From NCBI GenBank assembly GCA_942493365.1, contig OW818697.1, forward strand, positions 1,798,001 to 1,862,000: a DNA stretch of 64,000 bases, read 5' to 3'. The notes under the pieces were generated by a model that ran no database searches, was not told the DNA's origin, and worked only from the letters and a program-made list of their open reading frames with translations. The position numbers and the translations under genes were made by a program. Below, piece after piece: positions 61,161 through 64,000 of this stretch; within the stretch, counting starts at the first letter, position 1, and every line of letters begins with the position of its first letter. Source of the DNA: UBA8949 sp942493365. GTDB lineage: Bacteria; Bacillota; Clostridia; Saccharofermentanales; UBA5734.

Positions 61161-61844
61161 TCAAGTACTTGACGATTGATCGCCGGCGAGCAGAGCAAGG
61201 ACTTTGGCGGCTTGGGCGGGGGTCATTTCGGCTAAAATCAGAGCAAGTTTGCTTTGGTTCATGTTCTTGATAATCGACAGATTTTCTTGAAGGGTGTCTG
61301 CTGCCATCAGGATGGCTGCGGCATTGGCTGGTTCCATGGCTTCATAGATGGCTACGATGCTGTCCAGATTGGTTTTCTGTTCCGTCAGACTGGCTTCAAG
61401 GGTGTCGAGATCGCTGGCTCTGGTGGTCAGCTCGGCTTCGGTTTCGGTCTGGGTCTGCTGCATTTTGTCCACATCCTGTCGATCGCTCTTGAGTTGTTTT
61501 TCTCTGTCCAGCAGATCGGCTTCAATTATGGCCAGTTCATTTTTGCGGTTTTCCAGATAAGTGAATTCCTCTTGATCCAGTTTGAGCGTCGTGACCACCA
61601 TGGTCTTGACATCACTGATGTTGAACCAGAATGCGCCGCCGGCTGCTCCAAGCAGAATGGCCATGAGCAGGAAGCAGACAGCAAATCCAGCTCCGAATCC
61701 AGCTTTCTTTTTGGCTGGACTGCTTTTTTTTGCCGCGGCCGATTTCGCGGCCGGCTTGGGCTTGGGCTTGGGGGCTGGTTTGACCCGGGCTTTGGACGGT
61801 ACAATTGAGGGGGTCTCTTCGATATCATCAAGTTCCATGTCCAT
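61161..61844 (-). CDS. MotE-like (YlxF/MgtE-N-type) flagellar protein with basic N-terminal tail
   Basis: 227 residues. A 40-residue cytoplasmic tail of Lys/Pro/Ala (residues about 18-48), one membrane helix (51-74), a long coiled coil (85-155) and a C-terminal MgtE-N-like domain (IYEAMEPANAAAILMAADTL, ILAEMTPAQAAKVLALL). This family sits beside fliJ and fliK in Bacillota; MotE is thought to aid stator or export function. The basic tail looks extra. Confidence 0.8.
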   Translation of the reverse strand: MDMELDDIEETPSIVPSKARVKPAPKPKPKPAAKSAAAKKSSPAKKKAGFGAGFAVCFLLMAILLGAAGGAFWFNISDVKTMVVTTLKLDQEEFTYLENRKNELAIIEADLLDREKQLKSDRQDVDKMQQTQTETEAELTTRASDLDTLEASLTEQKTNLDSIVAIYEAMEPANAAAILMAADTLQENLSIIKNMNQSKLALILAEMTPAQAAKVLALLAGDQSSST

Positions 61845-61860
61845 GCTTGTCTACCTTCTC

Positions 61861-62316
61861 CTATCCGCCAATGCTGATGGCTGGTTTGTAATGATTGGTG
61901 ACGAATTCGCCGATCTCGTTTTCCATCTCACGCGCGAGATCCTGCTTGTATTGTTCCAGTTGTTGTTCCTTGAGCTTTTCCAAGGACTTGAGGTCGGTCA
62001 TCAGGATGACCAGGCGGTCCAGACAGGCTGTCTTTTCTTGATCGGTTTTTCTGATCTGGGCCTGCATGGCCTTTTGTTGTTCACGCAATTGCGAAAAACT
62101 GTTGTTGAACTGCTGCAGGGACATGGCGCTCATGCCCGCCAGCATCTGGGTTTGCCAGGTCCGGCACATGCCATTCATATCATTTTCGATGCATTCCAGG
62201 ACGAGAATCTGTTCCATCAGGCGGACCTCGATGTCGGCCAGTTCCTTGCGGATCTCCTTCTCCTGTATCAACTTGGTGTTTTGGAGAACTTCCAATGAAA
62301 AAACAAATTTTCTCAT
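61861..62316 (-). CDS. fliJ: Flagellar export chaperone/FliI escort
   Basis: 151 residues from the chosen start, an all-helical coiled coil: MRKFVFSLEVLQNTKLIQEK and KLKEQQLEQYKQDLARE. The ATG at 62316 stands one base after the fliI stop, with GGAGG in front, so 62328 (inside fliI) is less likely. It couples FliI to FlhA. Confidence 0.87.
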   Translation of the reverse strand: MRKFVFSLEVLQNTKLIQEKEIRKELADIEVRLMEQILVLECIENDMNGMCRTWQTQMLAGMSAMSLQQFNNSFSQLREQQKAMQAQIRKTDQEKTACLDRLVILMTDLKSLEKLKEQQLEQYKQDLAREMENEIGEFVTNHYKPAISIGG

Positions 62317-62317
62317 C

Positions 62318-63634
62318 TCATCCTCCACACAGCGTTTTCATTTTGTCGACTGTCACAGCGAACGTTTCCGGATCATTGACGTTTTGCCGCAGAAACTGCC
62401 CGATCAGGGGGAACAGGCGGATAGCCTCGTCAATTTCCGGGCTGGAGCCTTTTTTATAGGCCCCGATGTGGATCAGATCCTGCGCCTCGCGGTAAATGCT
62501 CAGTTGATTTTTGATAAAACCCGCGGCTGCGAGGTGTTCAGGTTCGATGATGTCCGGCATGACACGGCTGACGCTGGCCAGGATGTCAATCGCCGGGTAG
62601 TGATTGCGATGAGCCAGGGAGCGGGACAGCACGATGTGGCCATCCAGGATGCCGCGAACGGTGTCGGCGACGGGCTCATTCATGTCGTCACCTTCCACCA
62701 GCACGGTGTACAACCCCGTGATTGATCCTTTGTCCGAGTTGCCGCTTCTTTCCAGCAGACGGGGCAACACGTTGAAAACGGAAGGCGTATAGCCGCGCGA
62801 GACCGGCGGTTCGCCGATCGACATACCGATCTCTCGCTGCGCCATGGCAAAACGAGTCAGGGAGTCCATCAGCAAGAGGACATTGAGGCCTTGATCGCGG
62901 AAGTATTCGGCGATCGCGGTGCCGAGCATGGCTGACTTTTGCCGAACGATGGCTGGCTGGTCCGACGTGGCGACGACCAGGACCGACTTGGCCAGGCCTT
63001 CTTCCTGAAGATCCTTTTCGATAAATTCCCGAACCTCACGACCGCGCTCGCCGACCAGGGTGATGACGATGATGTCCGCCTCAGCCTGGCGGGCAATCAT
63101 GCCCATCAGGGTGCTCTTGCCCACGCCGCTGCCGGCGAAAATGCCGATACGCTGGCCCTGGCCGCAGGTCAGCAGGCCGTCAAGTGCCCGAACGCCAAGC
63201 GTCAGGGGCTTTCTGATGCGATTGCGGGTCAGCGGGTCGGGTGGTGTGTTGTCCGACTGATAGCGGCCTTCGATGCGCAGCGGGCCAAGATTGTCCATCG
63301 GCCGGCCGAGGCCATCGAGGATGCGGCCGCGCAGGTTCATGCCGACCGGCACCTGCAATCCATGGCCAACCGAAAGAACCCTGCTGCCGGGGCCGATGCC
63401 GGTCAGTTTGCCGAAGGGCATCAGCAGGATGCGGTTTTCACGAAATCCAACCACCTCGGCGTCCGAGGCCAGGAAGCCGTTTTGGGAGTATATGCTGCAG
63501 ACATCGCCGATCCGTGAGATCGGGCCAGCCGCTTCAACCGTTGTGCCAATCAGTTGGGTGACAACACCACGGTACTCCATCGGATCCATGTGCCGAAGTT
63601 TTTCCAGATAGCGGGCGGTTGCAAACTTGCTCAT
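62318..63634 (-). CDS. fliI: Flagellar export ATPase
   Basis: 438 residues. Walker A GSGVGKSTLM, Walker B VLLLMDSLTRFAMAQREI and the family sequence REIGMSIGEPPVSRGYTPSV are present. It energises type III export. The start overlaps fliH as ATGA. Confidence 0.97.
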   Translation of the reverse strand: MSKFATARYLEKLRHMDPMEYRGVVTQLIGTTVEAAGPISRIGDVCSIYSQNGFLASDAEVVGFRENRILLMPFGKLTGIGPGSRVLSVGHGLQVPVGMNLRGRILDGLGRPMDNLGPLRIEGRYQSDNTPPDPLTRNRIRKPLTLGVRALDGLLTCGQGQRIGIFAGSGVGKSTLMGMIARQAEADIIVITLVGERGREVREFIEKDLQEEGLAKSVLVVATSDQPAIVRQKSAMLGTAIAEYFRDQGLNVLLLMDSLTRFAMAQREIGMSIGEPPVSRGYTPSVFNVLPRLLERSGNSDKGSITGLYTVLVEGDDMNEPVADTVRGILDGHIVLSRSLAHRNHYPAIDILASVSRVMPDIIEPEHLAAAGFIKNQLSIYREAQDLIHIGAYKKGSSPEIDEAIRLFPLIGQFLRQNVNDPETFAVTVDKMKTLCGG

Positions 63635-64000
63635 CCGGCAACCTCCTGGCTGGTTTCCAGCATGACCGCGCAGATTTTTTCAAATTGCTTGGTGACACTG
63701 GCGTCGACGATGCCGGCGGATGATTCGATGATGCAGCTGCCGTCGGGCAGATTGTCGTCGATCATCAGGTTGATTTCTTCCGCCATGCCGGTTGAGGCAT
63801 AGACGCTGGATACCAAGGAACGCCAATAATCATTTTTGCTGATCTGGATGTTGACTTTTTCGCCCTGCTTGAAGCGGCTCATGGCATCGCCGACCAAGCC
63901 GATGAAGGCGCTGTCGTTGCGGGACAGTTCCAGACCCAGAATTTTCTCCGCAATCTGAAGACCCAATTCCAGAAGCTCGGCCTGCAGATTGTCCAGGTTG
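63631..64000 (-). CDS. fliH: Flagellar assembly protein FliH, C-terminal part (cut by window edge)
   Basis: About 122 residues visible; the gene continues past base 64000. LELGLQIAEKILGLEL, then IQISKNDYWRSLVSSVYAST, VDASVTKQFEKICAVML match the FliH C-terminal domain that binds FliI. The end overlaps fliI by 4 bases. Confidence 0.85.
   Translation of the reverse strand, partial: NLDNLQAELLELGLQIAEKILGLELSRNDSAFIGLVGDAMSRFKQGEKVNIQISKNDYWRSLVSSVYASTGMAEEINLMIDDNLPDGSCIIESSAGIVDASVTKQFEKICAVMLETSQEVAG

Noticed and set aside
1..64000. tRNA, rRNA, CRISPR, insertion sequences or prophage.
   Set aside because: Looked for on both strands by eye; no cloverleaf-like run, repeat-spacer pattern, transposase or integrase motif was seen.

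Overview
The window is a 64-kb stretch of a motile, probably Gram-positive (Bacillota/Clostridia-like) chromosome in which every gene I can support lies on the minus strand. The taxonomic guess rests on the flagellar set: FliY with CheC-like domains, the order flgM-flgN-flgK-flgL-fliW-csrA-flagellin-fliD-fliS, a LoaP-type NusG paralogue, and no P- or L-ring genes (flgH, flgI) beside the rod genes. Read in transcription order from 64000 down to 1, it runs from flagellum to chemotaxis to c-di-GMP signalling to exopolysaccharide. I see no rRNA, tRNA, CRISPR array, transposase or integrase, and no gap above 300 bases without a gene.

64000-49100 is the export apparatus, basal body and hook operon: fliH(partial)-fliI-fliJ-motE-like-fliK-flgD-flgE-flbD-fliL-fliM-fliY-fliO-fliP-fliQ-fliR-flhB-flhA-fliA(sigma-28)-flhO(flgF). 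49100-40190 holds the late genes: flhP(flgG)-flgM-flgN-flgK-flgL-fliW-csrA-flagellin-fliD-fliS-fliT. Flagellin has its own leader, which carries a strong candidate CsrA-binding hairpin, and its own terminator. motA/motB and flhF/flhG are not in the window.

39804-30200 is chemotaxis and c-di-GMP: cheY-cheA-cheW-MCP-cheR-cheB, a PilZ/YcgR-like protein, and a PAS-GGDEF-HD-GYP protein. The latter abuts a NusG/LoaP-like antiterminator (30199-29669). Next come an AT-rich acyltransferase gene and a small winged-helix regulator with a good candidate promoter and operator dyad.

27722-1 is a large polysaccharide locus. It encodes an initiating phosphoglycosyl transferase, about six glycosyltransferases (one fused to a Wzy-like polymerase), a Wzx flippase, and several acyltransferases (GNAT, hexapeptide-repeat, acyltransferase-3, and an MBOAT/SGNH pair). 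It also encodes three deoxysugar routes: dTDP-L-rhamnose (rfbA,B,C,D, plus a dTDP-rhamnose 4-epimerase-like enzyme that could give 6-deoxy-talose); a dTDP-3-amino-3,6-dideoxyhexose (FdtA/FdtB-like plus GNAT); and a CDP-linked branched-chain 3,6-dideoxyhexose of the yersiniose type (rfbF-rfbG-rfbH-yerE-yerF-like). The leftmost gene (EpsC/CapD-like, cut by the window edge) has its own candidate promoter. Together these genes could make a heavily acylated polymer of 6-7-sugar repeats. The c-di-GMP and antiterminator genes between the motility and polymer blocks suggest a motile-to-sessile switch laid out along one strand (inference).
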